Assembly (NCBI GenBank): GCA_022494885.1
Contig: JAGVSM010004285.1
Coordinates: 1 to 64,000 of the forward strand
Length of the DNA: 64,000 nucleotides
Reading direction: 5' to 3'
Source of the DNA: Micrasema longulum
Taxonomy: Eukaryota; Arthropoda; Insecta; Trichoptera; Brachycentridae
The position numbers and the translations under genes are program-made. This document shows, piece by piece, positions 31,813 through 42,885 of this stretch (position 1 is its first letter; every line of letters starts with the position of its first letter). The notes under the pieces were generated by a model that was given only the letters and a program-made list of their open reading frames with translations, was not told the origin of the DNA and ran no database searches.

Positions 31813-32484
31813 TAAATTAAGTATCTTTTATGTATGTGTATGCGCATGGGTATATGTATGTGTGTACGTGTATGTAAGTGTGTATATATGTATCATTATT
31901 TATATAATTTATCTGTGGGTGTGATGTCACTGAACTCCTCTTAAACGGCTTAACTGATTTACGTGCAGTTTTCAGCGAAAGGTAGATCTTTGCGCTGCGT
32001 GTGTCCGTAGATATTAAAACATTCAATCGAATATGCAAAAAAAAAGTCGGAAGCAAAAATCTTTTTTCATCGACCTACCAGGGTTGCATTTGACGAGAAT
32101 GCATATATAAAAAAATATATATTTGTGTATAAAAAAGTTTGTTTTTGAACGTTTACTAACAAAATTCGCTTTTTATGGATCATCAGTCCAATCAGATTCT
32201 TTCCTTACATTCCTTATAATTTCTTCGTATTTATTTCTTTTTGCTGTATTTGCGGTAATACTAAAATAATATCAACTGACATTCAATACATTTTTGAAAA
32301 TCGCATTCATGAATAAAGTGCACCCCTGGTGATGAGAAGAGCAGAATTTGACATTTGCAAAAAAATCTATTTTTCAAAATGAATTATTTTATGATTTAAA
32401 ATTCAACCATCAGCAAGTACTAAGGTACTTACTTAAATTCAGTAAGTGTTATACATTTTCGTATTCTACATACATCAACTTCAT
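31813..32484. other. Unassigned stretch with GT-rich alternating run
   Basis: 31826-31892 is an alternating purine-pyrimidine tract (TGTATGTGTATGCGC and similar). 31935-32000 (AACGGCTTAACTGATTTACG) resembles sequence seen in degenerate insect DNA elements, but no ends were found. Confidence 0.35.
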
Positions 32485-32560
32485 TTTTTTTTTTTTCACA
32501 ACGAGCCAGAAGACCTAATTACTGTAGTAAATTACATCACAGAATATTCAGGCTTGTAAA
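32485..32560 (-). mobile_element. SINE-A 3' fragment
   Basis: (T)n then CACAACGAGCCAGAAGACC, TAATTACTGTAGTAAATTAC and TTCAGGCTTG, inverse of the SINE-A end. Confidence 0.75.
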
Positions 32561-33205
32561 AAAACAAAATTAATTAAAAAACCCATATGGATAATTACAT
32601 TCATTTGACAAAATATTATTCCCTTTTAATCTATACTCTATTGTTAAGGATCATATTTTTAACATATTTAGTAAAGGTGGTCAGTCTTTTGTTTAGTTTT
32701 GTTAGGTAGTTTATTGTTTTATTCATCATCATCATTTCATGTCCGCTCCCGAGTTGGAGCATACGGTGTCCACGAAGATCCTCCAGGCATTCCGTTAGCT
32801 GCTAGCTCCGGTGCATCCTCATAAACCAGGTTCGCGTCCCGTAGTTCTGACATGAACTGCCGACGAACAGTCAGCAGTGGACGTCCAGGACGTCGAGAAT
32901 CTGATGTCGTGTAAAAGTAGGGAAGCGCGGTTAAGGCTCTCAATGTGCAGCGGCAAAACACGGCCCAGCCAACCGTATCGCCTCGGCTTGATGACAGTTG
33001 TCACTAGAGTTTGCTGCGGCCGTTCTCTTATTACTACATTCCTTGCGAAGTAAAACCACCGCACACTCAAGATTCTCCTGAGACATCTATTCTCGAAACT
33101 CAGAATTTTGCTGTTTTAGGCCCGAGTGAGAGACCACGATTCGCATCCGTAGAGGAAAATAGGTATTATGCAGGCGTTATATAGGCGGCATAAATTTTTC
33201 ACTTA

Positions 33206-33448
33206 AGCTCGGGTTTCCTAGGACAGCGGTGCCCGTATCTTAACGGCCGCAGTGAACGGTGATGCGGTGGACAGCCGTCGTAGTGGTGACTAGAGAGTGG
33301 TTTTATTTTTTAACGGTGTTTTTTTACAACACCAACACCATTTTTATAGGAAACCACTCTCTAGTCACCGTTACGACGGCTGTCAACCGCATTAATGTTC
33401 ACTACGGCCGTTAAAATACGGGCACCGCTGTCCTAGGAAACCCGAGCT
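33206..33448. mobile_element. Foldback TIR element 1
   Basis: 243 bp, nearly all inverted repeat. Ends AGCTCGGGTTTCCTAGGACA / inverse at the right. Arms of about 100 bp, with CCGTATCTTAACGGCCGC and ACTAGAGAGTGGTTTT inside. TTA occurs outside both ends (33203-33205, 33449-33451), the target size of PIF/Harbinger-type elements. No coding capacity. Confidence 0.85.
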
Positions 33449-33479
33449 TTAGTAAATATTCGATCTCCAGGCAGCCTTA

Positions 33480-33723
33480 AAGCTAGGGTTTATTAAGACA
33501 GCGGTGCCCGTATCTTAACGGCCGCAGTGAACGGTGATGCGGTGAATAGCCGTCGTAACGTCGACTAGAGAGTGGTTTTCTAGGGAAACGGTGTTAAATG
33601 GTGTTAATAACACCGTTTTCTTAAGAAACCACTCTCTAGCCACCGTTACGATGGTTATCCACCGCATCACCGTTCACTACGGCCGTTAAAATACGGGCAC
33701 CGCTGTCCTAGGAAACCCTACCT
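33480..33723. mobile_element. Foldback TIR element 2
   Basis: 244 bp, the same family as element 1 and only 31 bp from it, same orientation. Left AAGCTAGGGTTTATTAAGAC, right GTCCTAGGAAACCCTACCT. TTA lies at 33477-33479 and 33724-33726. The central loop differs from element 1 (GAAACGGTGTTAAATGG). Confidence 0.85.
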
Positions 33724-33794
33724 TTATACTGTTGAATGTGGTGCCTGCTGTTGCTTGCCGCACTCCCAGCTCTTTTTAAAAGCTGCCATTTTCA

Positions 33795-34062
33795 TATCAT
33801 CATCGTCATAATACCCTTTCTTCGCTTAATCGTGCATAGGGCATTGCATTCGTACAAAAAAAGGGGCGTTACTTGATCGTTTTTGTAACATGAAGGCAAA
33901 ATGATCAGTCTTACTCTTAGGTACCAGTCCAGGGACTATGAAATATTCTAGTACAAAGACAACCTTTTCATTAAAAAAATCATATCAACCACGTCGGGAA
34001 TCGAACTCAAGACCTGTTGCATGGTAGGCGAACTCGCTGACCGTTAAACCACGAGGCCGACA
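33795..34062 (-). mobile_element. SINE-B copy, full length
   Basis: From ATCATCATCG tail through TGCATAGGGCATTGCATTC, GATCAGTCTTAC and CAGTCCAGGGACTATGAAAT to the head GGGAATCGAACTCAAGACC and CCACGAGGCCGAC. Box A and box B are recognisable on the minus strand. Some A insertions near 33860. Confidence 0.95.
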
Positions 34063-34239
34063 AATTCTCTGGATTTAAGTATCCTTAATTTACGTTATCA
34101 AGTATTTGACCATCGACCCTTTTGATGACTTGGTTTGACAGAGGCAAGGAATTTACGGGGGTATATATTATTTCAGTCCTTTATTTATAATACTCGTAGT
34201 TAAATCAATTAATTTTTATATATTTAAAAAAATATTAGA

Positions 34240-34405
34240 AACAAATATTTGCGTTCTTGTGATTTACCCAAGTATTTCATTTTGAAGGCCATTTTCCACG
34301 ATTTGTAATTAACTCACTATTAGAAAATGGCAATAGGTAGAGTGGAATCGAACCACGGACTTTTGAGCCGTAAGTCCGAGACACTAGCCATGAGACCATA
34401 ACACG
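34240..34405 (-). mobile_element. SINE-D copy
   Basis: AAATATTTGCGTTCTTGTGA to GAATCGAACCACGG and GTCCGAGACACTAGCCATGAG. A small deletion between AATGG and TAGGTAGAG. Confidence 0.9.
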
Positions 34406-35030
34406 ATTCTTGTCAGATTTTTGTTAATTTCCTTATCGGGAATCGAACCCAGTACCTTCCATGCATGGGTAAATGTCTTAAGCCATGAAAGGGAGGTCGC
34501 CTTATCATGGAATAAAAATTTTCACTCTTAATTTTTCAACTTCTCAAAATATCTACGAAAATATCGGTGGCGAATTGTTTTTGAATGTGACGCGAAGACA
34601 TTAAAAACAAAGCGTCAAGATCAATCTGTCTCATTATTGGACATGCCTTTCCACGGCGTGTAAAACTGGTTCGCTTCTGCATAACAGCGCCCAAAAAACA
34701 ATCTATTTTTGTACAAAACAACAGATATAAATGACCAAAGCGTAGTAATTTTTGTACCCATTGGACACGACACCGCAAGCCGCTTGCATATTCACACGAC
34801 TTTACAAAGTTGTTAAGGTACTTGCAGTGTGGTCAGAAAATAAGTGGCACTTTCTTTTCAAATCGTTTTTTAATTCAGATATTTTTTTTGATATTTTAGC
34901 CTTTATTCGGGAGAAATGTAAAAAACATTTTTTTTAAACGTTTTAAAATATTTACGTCACAAAAAACTGCTTTAAAAACTTTCAACTATGCTTAAAAATT
35001 ATGTTTGTGTAAAAAAACGAATCTGTTTTT
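34406..35030. other. Decayed tRNA-like head and unassigned sequence
   Basis: 34430-34500 has GGGAATCGAACCCAGTACC and CCATGCATGGGTAAATG, an inverse tRNA-like head of unclear SINE family. The minus frame 34536-34778 (80 codons, one Met early) is not recognised and is probably chance. Confidence 0.4.
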
Positions 35031-35261
35031 TATCATCATTATTCCCTTTCCTCACCTAATAGTGCATAGGGCACTGCATTGGTACACCAATCGCAGTGTA
35101 TCTTGATAATTTATGTTATATGAAGGTAAGATGATCAGTCTTACGCTGCAGGCACCAGTCCAGGGACTATGAAACATTCTAGTGTCAACCATGTCGGAAA
35201 TCAAACTCGAAACCTCTTGCATGGCAGGCAAGCGGGCTGACCACTATGCCACGAGGCCGAC
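35031..35261 (-). mobile_element. SINE-B copy, full length
   Basis: ATCATCATTATTCCC, CACCTAATAGTGCATAGGGC, GATCAGTCTTACGCTG, CAGTCCAGGGACTATGAAAC, then head GGCAAGCGGGCTGACCAC and CCACGAGGCCGAC. The body is shorter than in other copies (missing the AAATAAATATT part). Confidence 0.95.
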
Positions 35262-35689
35262 ATTTGTTTTTTACCATCGAGTAACAATACGCCTCTGGCT
35301 AATAAAGTCCATATGGACAGAAAAACATCAGATGATTATCAACCATGAAATTAGCTACAATTTACAGCAATGAAAGGGGCCGTAGAAATTCAGGTTGAAA
35401 TACACTTTAATCGATTTTATTTGAATTACGCACGACCAGCAAGAGTGTCGTTCCGTCGAGCATTGCGATCACGATACCTAGAAATGCTGTGCGACAAATA
35501 CGTCACATAACCTAATGGTGAGGGAGTTATTTAGAATGTAACAACTTGCCCCCGTAATAACTAGCCCCGCCTTCCCCTACCTATTCATACGTTTTTAAAA
35601 CTTTTTACATAATGCAATTTTATTATTCTGTTTTTTTTATTTGTCATTATTTCTAGTAATGCATAAACGATTTTTTTTCTAATTAATCG
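35262..35689. other. Unassigned stretch, low-copy looking
   Basis: 35400-35580 is GC-richer. At 35530-35580 AACTTGCCCCCGTAATAAC and CCCGCCTTCCCCTA resemble the ends of DNA elements in arthropods, but no partner end was found. Confidence 0.3.
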
Positions 35690-36050
35690 ACAATGTTTTG
35701 AGTAAGTCCAAATGTTTGAAGACCGGCAGGATTTTCTTCCTGTGCAGTTATTTTGATCTAAATTTGCTGCAGCTGAGACAAAAAACATTTTCAAAATGAG
35801 AATACGGAAGTATAGCCAATTACAGGGCTTATTTTCTGTCATCGGCTGGTTTAAGAGGCCACTTTACGCACTAGTTTGTCTATGTTTATATATCTACTTC
35901 CCTCAACTGTTCTATCTGTTGACTTTTATGAAGTAAACGAACTGAGACTTTTATTATGTGGGTGAGATTCATCCGGCTGAATCAAACCACCTACTAGGCA
36001 ATTCCCTTTTCAAAGATTTTTTCCCTCTCTGTAGCAATAAATTTACATTT
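35690..36050 (+). mobile_element. Rep-C copy with short inverted end
   Basis: CGACAATGTTTTGAGTAAGTCC to ACCACCTACTAGGCAATTCCC is almost a whole unit. 36005-36045 (TTTTTTCCCTCTCTGTAGCAA) is an inverted scrap from the recurrent internal point. Confidence 0.85.
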
Positions 36051-36160
36051 TTATTAAGACTATCTTATTGATGAAGTATTTGGGCAAATTGCCATTTAGA
36101 AATTGAAAATAAAACCCACCAGTGTACAATTTACACAATGTACAAAAAGTAAAGTAAATA
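36051..36160 (+). mobile_element. LINE 3' end (LINE-S-like)
   Basis: GGGCAAATTGCCATTTAGAAAT, ACCCACCAGTGTACAATTTAC and AATGTACAAAAAGTAAAGTAAAT match the end of LINE-S at 15785-15850. Confidence 0.6.
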
Positions 36161-36499
36161 CATATTTTATTATTGTTATCAAAAACATTTTTCACTTTGT
36201 GGTATGACATTTTACACTTAAATGTTTTTAAATTTGTATAATAATTTTTATTCGCAAATCATCTTTTATCCGAAAACCAGGGTTTGAATCAAAAAACGAG
36301 AGTAGAAATTGCACGTCAATAAAAATGGTTTTCGTTTAGACAATTTAGAACGATTAGAAATTAGTAAAGCCATTAATTTAAAACTGAATAATAAATAATC
36401 AATTAAATTTAACTTCGAGTCCTCTTTATAAAATATTCCCGTTATGATTAATTTTATCTTCTTTCTCTCTCTTTTTTTCATTTTTCTGTCTCTTTCATA

Positions 36500-36655
36500 A
36501 AATATTTTGTAATATAAATAGCAACGCGAGTTAAGTTAATAAGTTAGTTTAATTCCTGACGATGAAGTAGTAATCTCGAAACCGGTCGAAGTATAACTCT
36601 ATATTAAAGTGGTTTATACAAATTTATAAACATATAAGTGCAAATACATATTTTT
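36500..36655 (+). mobile_element. Penelope-type terminal region with hammerhead-like motif P2
   Basis: 36556-36586 reads CTGACGA-T-GAAGTAGTAATCTC-GAAACCGGT. The core CTGACGA and GAAA are both intact, and the stem between them is weakened. Flanks (TATAACTCTATATTAAAGTGG) match 16905-16945. Confidence 0.5.
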
Positions 36656-37079
36656 TTAAATCTGTAAATACAATTTAAAAAAAACAGTTACATTTACCAT
36701 TAATAAAACTTTGGCCAGAAAAATAAATAAATCTGACGTTGGCCCTTTTAGACCCAAGCCACAGAATACGCTGTGTACCAACGTTTAATTAAATAATATA
36801 AATTTAAAGATAACAGGTGATTCTGATCGCCGTGTAGTGCAGTCAACGAACTCGGAACAAAGAGATTCAGAAGTCAAGTCTCTCGGGCGTGTGTGGACCC
36901 ACTGATCCACATTTAGTAGGGATAATATAGGTTGAGAGAGAGACCCCTTTCTCCTCCCCACCCCGCGCCTAGCCACTACAGACCCCTGAACACTTTCTAC
37001 ACGGGCGCCACTGTCATCTCCTCATTGGCTGGGGAGGTTCAGATCGAAACGGAACGAAAAATAAATTAATTCAGAATAA
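36656..37079. other. Unassigned stretch with a GC-rich part
   Basis: 36830-37050 is GC-rich (CTCCCCACCCCGCGCCTAGCC). A minus frame starts there at 36976 (MARRGVGRRKGSL) but lacks a recognisable domain. Confidence 0.3.
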
Positions 37080-37145
37080 TTATTTTGCCTGTCATGCTTG
37101 AGGTCTCAAGTTCGATTCCTGGTAGGATCAACGTAAAATAATTGT
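37080..37145 (+). mobile_element. SINE-B head fragment
   Basis: TTTGCCTGTCATGCTTGAGG then TCTCAAGTTCGATTCCTGG and ACGTAAAATAATTG. The rest is absent. Confidence 0.75.
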
Positions 37146-37379
37146 TTTAGGTGGTAAAACATTTTTTTTTTTAAGTTCCGGAAAAATAAAAACAAGTAAA
37201 GATAGGTTAAAAGTAAGAAGATACTTTTGACAGATTACAATGGTGTTGCGGCAGTCTTTTTCCTTTCGATTTTCGATATCGATTTTGCATGATTTTTCGT
37301 AAGATGGGTAAAGAAAAACGGATTTTCACGACTAAATAGCTTAATACAGTATAGTTCAACGTCAAAATTATATAAATTT

Positions 37380-37636
37380 AAATTTGTTGCAACAGAGAGG
37401 GAAAAATTTTTTGAGAAGGGAATATGGAAGTCTAGGCATTTACAGGGCTTATGACCTGTCATTGGCTGGTTTTAGTGGCCATTTTACAAATTGTGTAACA
37501 TTCACCATTTTGCTTCAAATAAAGGCAATTTTAAATAAATAACTCTTCCATCTGTTGACTTTTAAATATGAACCACTCCCTAGGGAGAAAATTCAGCCAG
37601 TCTGCAAGCATTTGAACATACTCAAAACATTGTCAA
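37380..37636. mobile_element. Rep-C copy, C3, internally inverted
   Basis: 37380-37562 forward from AAATTTGTTGCAACAGAGAGG to TCTTCCATCTGTTGACTT. 37570-37636 is inverse (CCCTAGGGAGAAAATTCAGCC to ACATACTCAAAACATTGTC). Confidence 0.85.
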
Positions 37637-37865
37637 AATTATCGTAGATAAATTTTAATTAATCGAATTGGGGAATCCTTAAAATAAACACGCACAATTT
37701 AATTCAATATTCAATATAAAGTCGATCGATAGTGAAATTTTCTTGTGGTACGTAACTTTTGCGGCGACTCAACAATTAAGTACGGCATTTGTTTCCTACA
37801 CTAAACTGTCGATATTTACAGAACTTTATGAGCGTGCAAACGTCAAAAGTCTCTTCTTAAGTTGA

Positions 37866-38099
37866 CTGTAGAATAGTTGTGCGTTCGCCTACTATTTTTG
37901 AGGTCCTAGGTTGGATTTCTGCCAGGATGGACGTAAAATATATGTATTGTAAAGACGGTTTCACAGTCCAATCTTTCACTGTCTCTGAACTGGCACCCGA
38001 ATTGTAAGACTGATCACCTTACTTTTATATAACAGAATATCAATACAGTATAAATACAGTGCTCTATGCACCACTGAGTGCGAAGGGGAATGATGATGA
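37866..38099 (+). mobile_element. SINE-B copy, diverged, nearly full length
   Basis: GTGCGTTCGCCTACTATTTT, TAGGTTGGATTTCTGCC (decayed box B), TCTGAACTGGCACCCGAATTG, GACTGATCACCTTAC, GTGCTCTATGCACCACTGAG and GGGAATGATGATGAG. Confidence 0.85.
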
Positions 38100-38790
38100 G
38101 TCAGCAATCTACAAATTATCAAAAAAAATATCCTTAATTATTTTACCAATAATTTATTGTATCTTGACCGTTCACTCCGCAATTATCGCGAGTAGCTTGA
38201 TAACTTTATTTTCTCTATTTAACGCGAATAAAAGGAGATATTGAAAACATTCACTTTAGTTTACTTGAAATTTCATTATTAAGGCTTTTAATAAAATATA
38301 TGTGTGTAAATTTAACGTTAAAGCAAATATAGTATCTTGGGGATTAGAAAATTTCCTTTCGAATAATGTATAATATTAAGCATTTTTTAAATATTTTTGG
38401 TGCTGATTTTTAAATTGGAAATAAAAAGGAACACGTATGATGTTGACAAAAAATATTTTTATTTATTTATTTTTCAATTCAAACTTGTATTATTAATAAA
38501 ATGAGAATGAGCGGTCATTTTCAAAAACCTTCATAAGAAAAGACAAAACCTTTAAAAAATTAGCAAAAACACTGAAAATTTCTAAAACGTTATAATTTCA
38601 GAACTCTTAAATAAACTTTTTAATTCTGTATAGGGAGAAAAATCTTGAAAACTAATTAGGTAGTTAAATCAATACTCATAAAAATACAGTTCTGAGTATG
38701 AACTAAAATCAGAATCTTGTATGAGTATTTTGACTTGATCTTTTCAGGTAAAAACCCTGAAAAAGAAAGTCGGATAGACATTAGTATAGA
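38100..38790. other. Unassigned AT-rich stretch
   Basis: Nothing recognised beyond the end of SINE-B. Confidence 0.25.
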
Positions 38791-38792
38791 CT

Positions 38793-38846
38793 AGTAGTTG
38801 GCATACCATGTCTAGATTGCAGAGTTTGATTCGTGGCGGCGTTGCA
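38793..38846 (+). mobile_element. Possible SINE-B head relic
   Basis: GTAGTTGGCATACCATGTCT and GCAGAGTTTGATTCGTGG resemble a strongly decayed head. No body follows. Confidence 0.35.
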
Positions 38847-39295
38847 AATCCTACCGATTTTAGAAGCAATCTACCGATTTACAGATTTCGTTGGTTAATC
38901 TAGCGATTTTTAAATATCTTGAACAATTGTTTTTTATGTCAAAAAAGCAGCCACCCCACCCCTTCTCCCCGTCGCTCACCACGATTTTTGAACTGTTTGT
39001 GTTATGCAATATTATTTCGTAAAAAAACAGTTTTTAAAATAGCGCGGTAAAATTACACCCCACGAAAACAATAAATAAAGCCGACAGTGAGAAACTGTTT
39101 TCTAAATAAAACGTTTAATTATAAAACTTTTTATCGAATAACAGTCTTTGGCAGCATAGTTCTTATGAAACTGTTCAAGCTGATAACGAATCTATCGAAA
39201 TCTACCGATTTATTTTTCTGAATCTACCGATTTTAGCTTGATGGAGGTTGACAACACTGATTCTCAAAAAGGTGGACGCGACACATTAATTTAAT
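38847..39295. other. Unassigned stretch with local short repeat
   Basis: ATCTACCGATTT(A) occurs at 38868, 39202 and 39220. A C-rich CACCCCACCCCTTCTCCCC lies near 38953. No family recognised. Confidence 0.3.
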
Positions 39296-39296
39296 C

Positions 39297-39370
39297 ACAA
39301 TATTTTGGGTTTGTCCAAATTTGTAGATAAATTACTGAATTTTACCCCAAAGGGGGTTCTTAGATTAATT
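39297..39370 (+). mobile_element. Rep-C end fragment, C1
   Basis: CACAATATTTTGGGTTTGTCC to ACCCCAAAGGGGGTTCTTAG. Only the first about 70 nt. Confidence 0.8.
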
Positions 39371-39844
39371 ATTAATTATTTTTATTTGTTTAAGCCTTAA
39401 TTTACATATTAACTCAAATTGACTTACTAGTAAAACATTAATATTAATAAAATGTATCTAAAAAACTCCATAATACATGTATTAATTATTGCTATCCCTA
39501 ACATACAAATAGCATTTTGCTCGAAAAGTGGAGATGCTTCCTGCTTCCCTGAGACTTTTTGACAACTAATTATAAACTATGTTTAACCTTTATAGTAAAG
39601 GTTATTTTAAGTTCCAGCTAGTCTCACCTTAAGAAACCTGAGATCACTTCCACTTCTCATTCCATAACTGAAGAAATTTTTATTGTACTGTATACTTTTC
39701 ACCGTGTACCCAGGAAGCAGTCCATTTTTCCCAGTAAGCAGTATTTAAATGAATTATCATTTTTAAGGATATTTAATTTATATAACATAAATTTCATCCT
39801 TGAATATGGCCCATACCTTAATACCACTCTCATTGCCCTGTAAA
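39371..39844. other. Unassigned stretch
   Basis: No family recognised. 39590-39730 is less AT-rich. Confidence 0.25.
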
Positions 39845-39848
39845 ATAA

Positions 39849-40165
39849 ATAACAGAAATGGAAAACATTTCAGAGATGGAAATATAGAAGTCTAGGCTAG
39901 GCTAACAGGGCTTATGCCTGTCAACTGGTTCAAGAAGATGTAAAAAAATTGGTAAATTATTTTCAGGCGTTGGCGTCGTCAAGTACGTGAAATAATTCAA
40001 TTAGATGAATCTCTTCACAACATTAAAGTTTTAGCTATTTTATTTCACTTAAGCCACAATAGATTGAAGAATCAAAGAAATATGATGGTTCAAACATAGG
40101 AAAAATTATTAATGTTACGAATTACGTAAAATGCCGATCCTAAGCCCTGTAAATCCTAGATAGTC
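39849..40165. mobile_element. Rep-C copy, internally inverted
   Basis: 39849-39935 forward (GAAATATAGAAGTCTAGGC; AGGGCTTATGCCTGTCAA). 39936-40165 inverse (TTTTCAGGCGTTGGCG; GAATCTCTTCACAACATTAAAG; CTAAGCCCTGTAAATCC). Confidence 0.75.
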
Positions 40166-40184
40166 ATTTGAAATGGAAATTACA

Positions 40185-40670
40185 AATAAAAGTAAAAGAG
40201 TTAAAAAACTTATTTACACATTTGTTTTATAAAGAAACATTCTACCTCAAAAAAAAAACGATTGTTTACTAGCTATCATACAACCTATTCTGCAGTATGG
40301 AATCATAGGCTGGGGAGGAGTTTACAGGATGAATTTACGTTCACTTATGATTGCCTAAAAAACCATCGGTAAAATTTTATATAACAGCCTAGACTAACCC
40401 TTTAAATATAATTTTCAAAGAAATTGACATACCCTCAATTGATGACATATTTAACAAAGCATCTTTTATTCAAATTTTTAAAGAAAAAAAACCCATAAAT
40501 TTAAAAAATTCTCGTAACCATAGATTTTTAAATAATTTTACTTTACACAGATTTAAGACAACTGCAGCTTTAAATCATTATTTATATGTATGGAAAAAAA
40601 ACTTTATTGATCTTCCAATATAAAGCAAATATTAAAACATTTAAATTTAAAAAAATAAATAAATCTGAGA
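40185..40670 (+). mobile_element. LINE-K fragment, ORF2 C-terminal region
   Basis: Plus readings: AIIQPILQYGIIGWGGVYRM, then, after a frameshift, EIDIPSIDDIFNKASFI and N-S-R-N-H-R-F-L-N-N-F. The Q-x-x-L-Q-Y-G-I-x-x-W-G block after the palm is typical of insect jockey/R1-type LINEs. Three or more frameshifts. No 3' UTR landmark found. Confidence 0.75.
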
Positions 40671-40799
40671 CTTACCCTTATCTTGAACTCCGTGCAGTAA
40701 AAAATATTGTACTCTTTAGAATATAAAATATAATTTTAAGGAATCTGTTTTAGATAATAAAAACGAAATGAAAATAAAATATAATACGTATACATATAT

Positions 40800-41520
40800 G
40801 TATTTATTTATTTAGTAAATAAGCCAATTACAACTGCTACATGAAGAAACATATATACAAAAAACTGAACAAAAAAAACATAAAACTGTGTAGCAAAGAC
40901 AAACAAGGACAATAAAGTAATGGTTTACAATACATTCATAAACACGATAAAAATATAAGATTTCGAGCTAAACCATACCAATCCATCATCATCCCATACT
41001 ATTTTAGTGGCGACGAGATCTACGAAAAATCGTAAATTCTATCCCAAAGAATTCCAAGTTGAGTGACGAGTTAACTTATGTATATACACATTCTGGACAT
41101 TGGGATTTAAAACAAAATTTGCTCTTAGAAGATTTAATAAATAGCAGATTTTGACTTTTAGTGACATAGTTGGTAATATTTGCATATTTAGTATAAATAA
41201 AAATTAATGTAAAACCAACTATTATTTTATTTTATCAGTGTTTTTGTTTTCACTCTTTTATGCCAGTGAGAGTTGTGCAACGCCCGAAGAGGATATTTTC
41301 TTACAGACTTCTCTACCACGGCATATGCGTCGAAAAGAAGTGTATTGTGAACATTGTTTTTTTTGTCACTTTCTCCCAATTGCCTCCCCGATTCTGTACG
41401 AAAGAGACAAGTTTTCGACCAACTGATCGTAATCATACCTAAGTAAGTTTCGTCGTTCCGTTTTCCGCACCCCAACGCTGAGCAGATTTTGTTTTTTTTA
41501 CTGAGAAAAAGAATCAAAAT
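40800..41520 (-). mobile_element. Repeat J copy, LINE-like, minus strand
   Basis: 40800-41160 matches 57770-58110 throughout (GAAGAAACATATATACAAAAAACTG; GTAGCAAAGACAAACAAGGAC; AATTCCAAGTTGAGTGACG). It begins, in inverse sense, with an ATTTATTTATTTAG tail. 41160-41520 also matches 29100-29450. A minus frame of 96 codons (41227-41517) shares the W-G-A-E/C-G block only. Probably a LINE 3' part, clade unknown. Confidence 0.55.
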
Positions 41521-41589
41521 AAAATTTTCTGTATCACCTTTTGCGTTTTAAAAAAGTATTTATTATATTTGTTTACCGTACCGTGCCGT

Positions 41590-41645
41590 GTCGGCCTCGT
41601 GGTGTAGTGGTCAGCGCATTTGCCTACTATGCATGAGGCCTTGAA
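41590..41645 (+). mobile_element. SINE-B head fragment
   Basis: GTCGGCCTCGTGGTGTAGTGG then TTTGCCTACTATGCATGAGG. Cleanest box A in the window. Cut off before box B. Confidence 0.85.
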
Positions 41646-42265
41646 ATAAAAACGTAGAAATGGAATATTACAACCAGAATTATCTTCTATAAAAAAAAAA
41701 AAAATAAAATAAAAAATTCAAGTAAAATATTTCGATGAATATTATTTTTTAAGTATTACCGAAGGCAAAATTTTACAAAGAAATAAAGGAAAATGTCACA
41801 AAAATGTATGTGATTTAAAATGCTTATATTTCTTTTCGAAAACAAAAAGTTAAGATTTTGCTTAGGCCACTTTCACGTTCAATTTATTATCTTTAAATTA
41901 TTAAAACAAATTTTAGTTCTATACTTAGTCTTTATATGAAAACCCAGATACCTTAGTTTAGTCTAAATTTAAATGGCGTAATCAGACCGTCTAAAAGTAA
42001 TTATATTTTAGTTACAAAAAACTTTAAAGTATATTTTTAAATGGAAATACCTTTAAAAATTCCTTTTTTTAATCTATTTTTTTAATTTTTTTATTATTGT
42101 GCGATTTAAAAAAAATACACCTTTTAAAATGGCAAAATCATATGATTTCCTCATTTGCGTGCGTTTACCAGACTACAGCCTTAATATATTACCAGTTGTT
42201 CTAGGTCACGTACTTACGTTTTATGACGTAGAAACACTACTATTTACGTTGTTTTTATAGATTTG
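41646..42265. other. Unassigned AT-rich stretch
   Basis: Poly(A) run at 41689-41705. Nothing else recognised. Confidence 0.25.
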
Positions 42266-42267
42266 GA

Positions 42268-42415
42268 GTGAACAATTCTTTTTAAATAACGATTTTATAT
42301 CTAAAATCCTTTATTTTTTTATTGATTGGAAAATGGGAAAAGTAGTTGGTTTTTAATATGAATTTATTTAAAATTTAATTTTAATATTTTTTTTACCGGA
42401 CAAATATACGTTTTA
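42268..42415 (+). repeat. Direct repeat Z, copy 1
   Basis: GTGAACAATTCTTTTTAAAT, GATTTTATATCTAAAATCCT and TGGGAAAAGTAGTTGGTTTTT recur at 42886-43030 in the same orientation. Confidence 0.65.
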
Positions 42416-42885
42416 AAAGCACCTAATAATTCCATTTTGGAATATAGATAGGGCTAATACAAAGTAAATAAATTTTAATTTAATATATTTCTTAATCACA
42501 TACATAAGTTTTCTCATTCTATTTACAATATTATTTATTTGCTCCTTCCATTTTTTTAACCAATTATTAAGCTTAAATGTAGTATGTTATTATTTTTACT
42601 AATTTAAAGGCAATTATCATTATGAAACTGATAACTCATTGCATTTTGTAGTTTGGATAAAAATATTTATAGAAGCTATACTTTCTTTCAGTGTAAAAGT
42701 GATTTAAGATGTTTTTTTAGTTTTCAGAGACAAAATATTGTCGTCGAACCATCCTTTTAATTTATTAATGTCTATATTTGATTTCAAATTTACTTCGTCC
42801 CATGAAAATCCTCTTATAATGAGTACGGTGTAGTCAGTACATGAAATTATATCACCATTCAGATTCTGTGTATCAAAAATATCAA
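42416..42885. other. Spacer between direct repeats Z
   Basis: AT-rich, nothing recognised. Confidence 0.25.

Larger units (their letters stand above)
32719..33735 (-). mobile_element. RTE-like LINE, C-terminal region, split by two foldback elements
   Basis: Minus reading: RLYNACIIPIFLYGCESWSL, then F-E-N-R-C-L-R-R-I, VRWFYFARNVVIRERPQQTL and R-R-Y-G-W-L-G-R-V-L. This is the Y-G-C-E-T-W-x-L ... R-C-L-R-R-I ... R-x-R-W-x-G-H-V-x-R block of RTE-like non-LTR elements. The sense 3' end is a GCTCC...GGAGC stem, GGACATGAA, then (ATG)n. The base use is clearly GC-richer than the surroundings. 33206-33448 and 33480-33723 are insertions. Confidence 0.8.

Noticed and set aside
31826..31892. GT-rich tract as a Z-DNA regulatory element
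   Set aside because: Imperfect alternating tract of a kind common in animal genomes; no further evidence.
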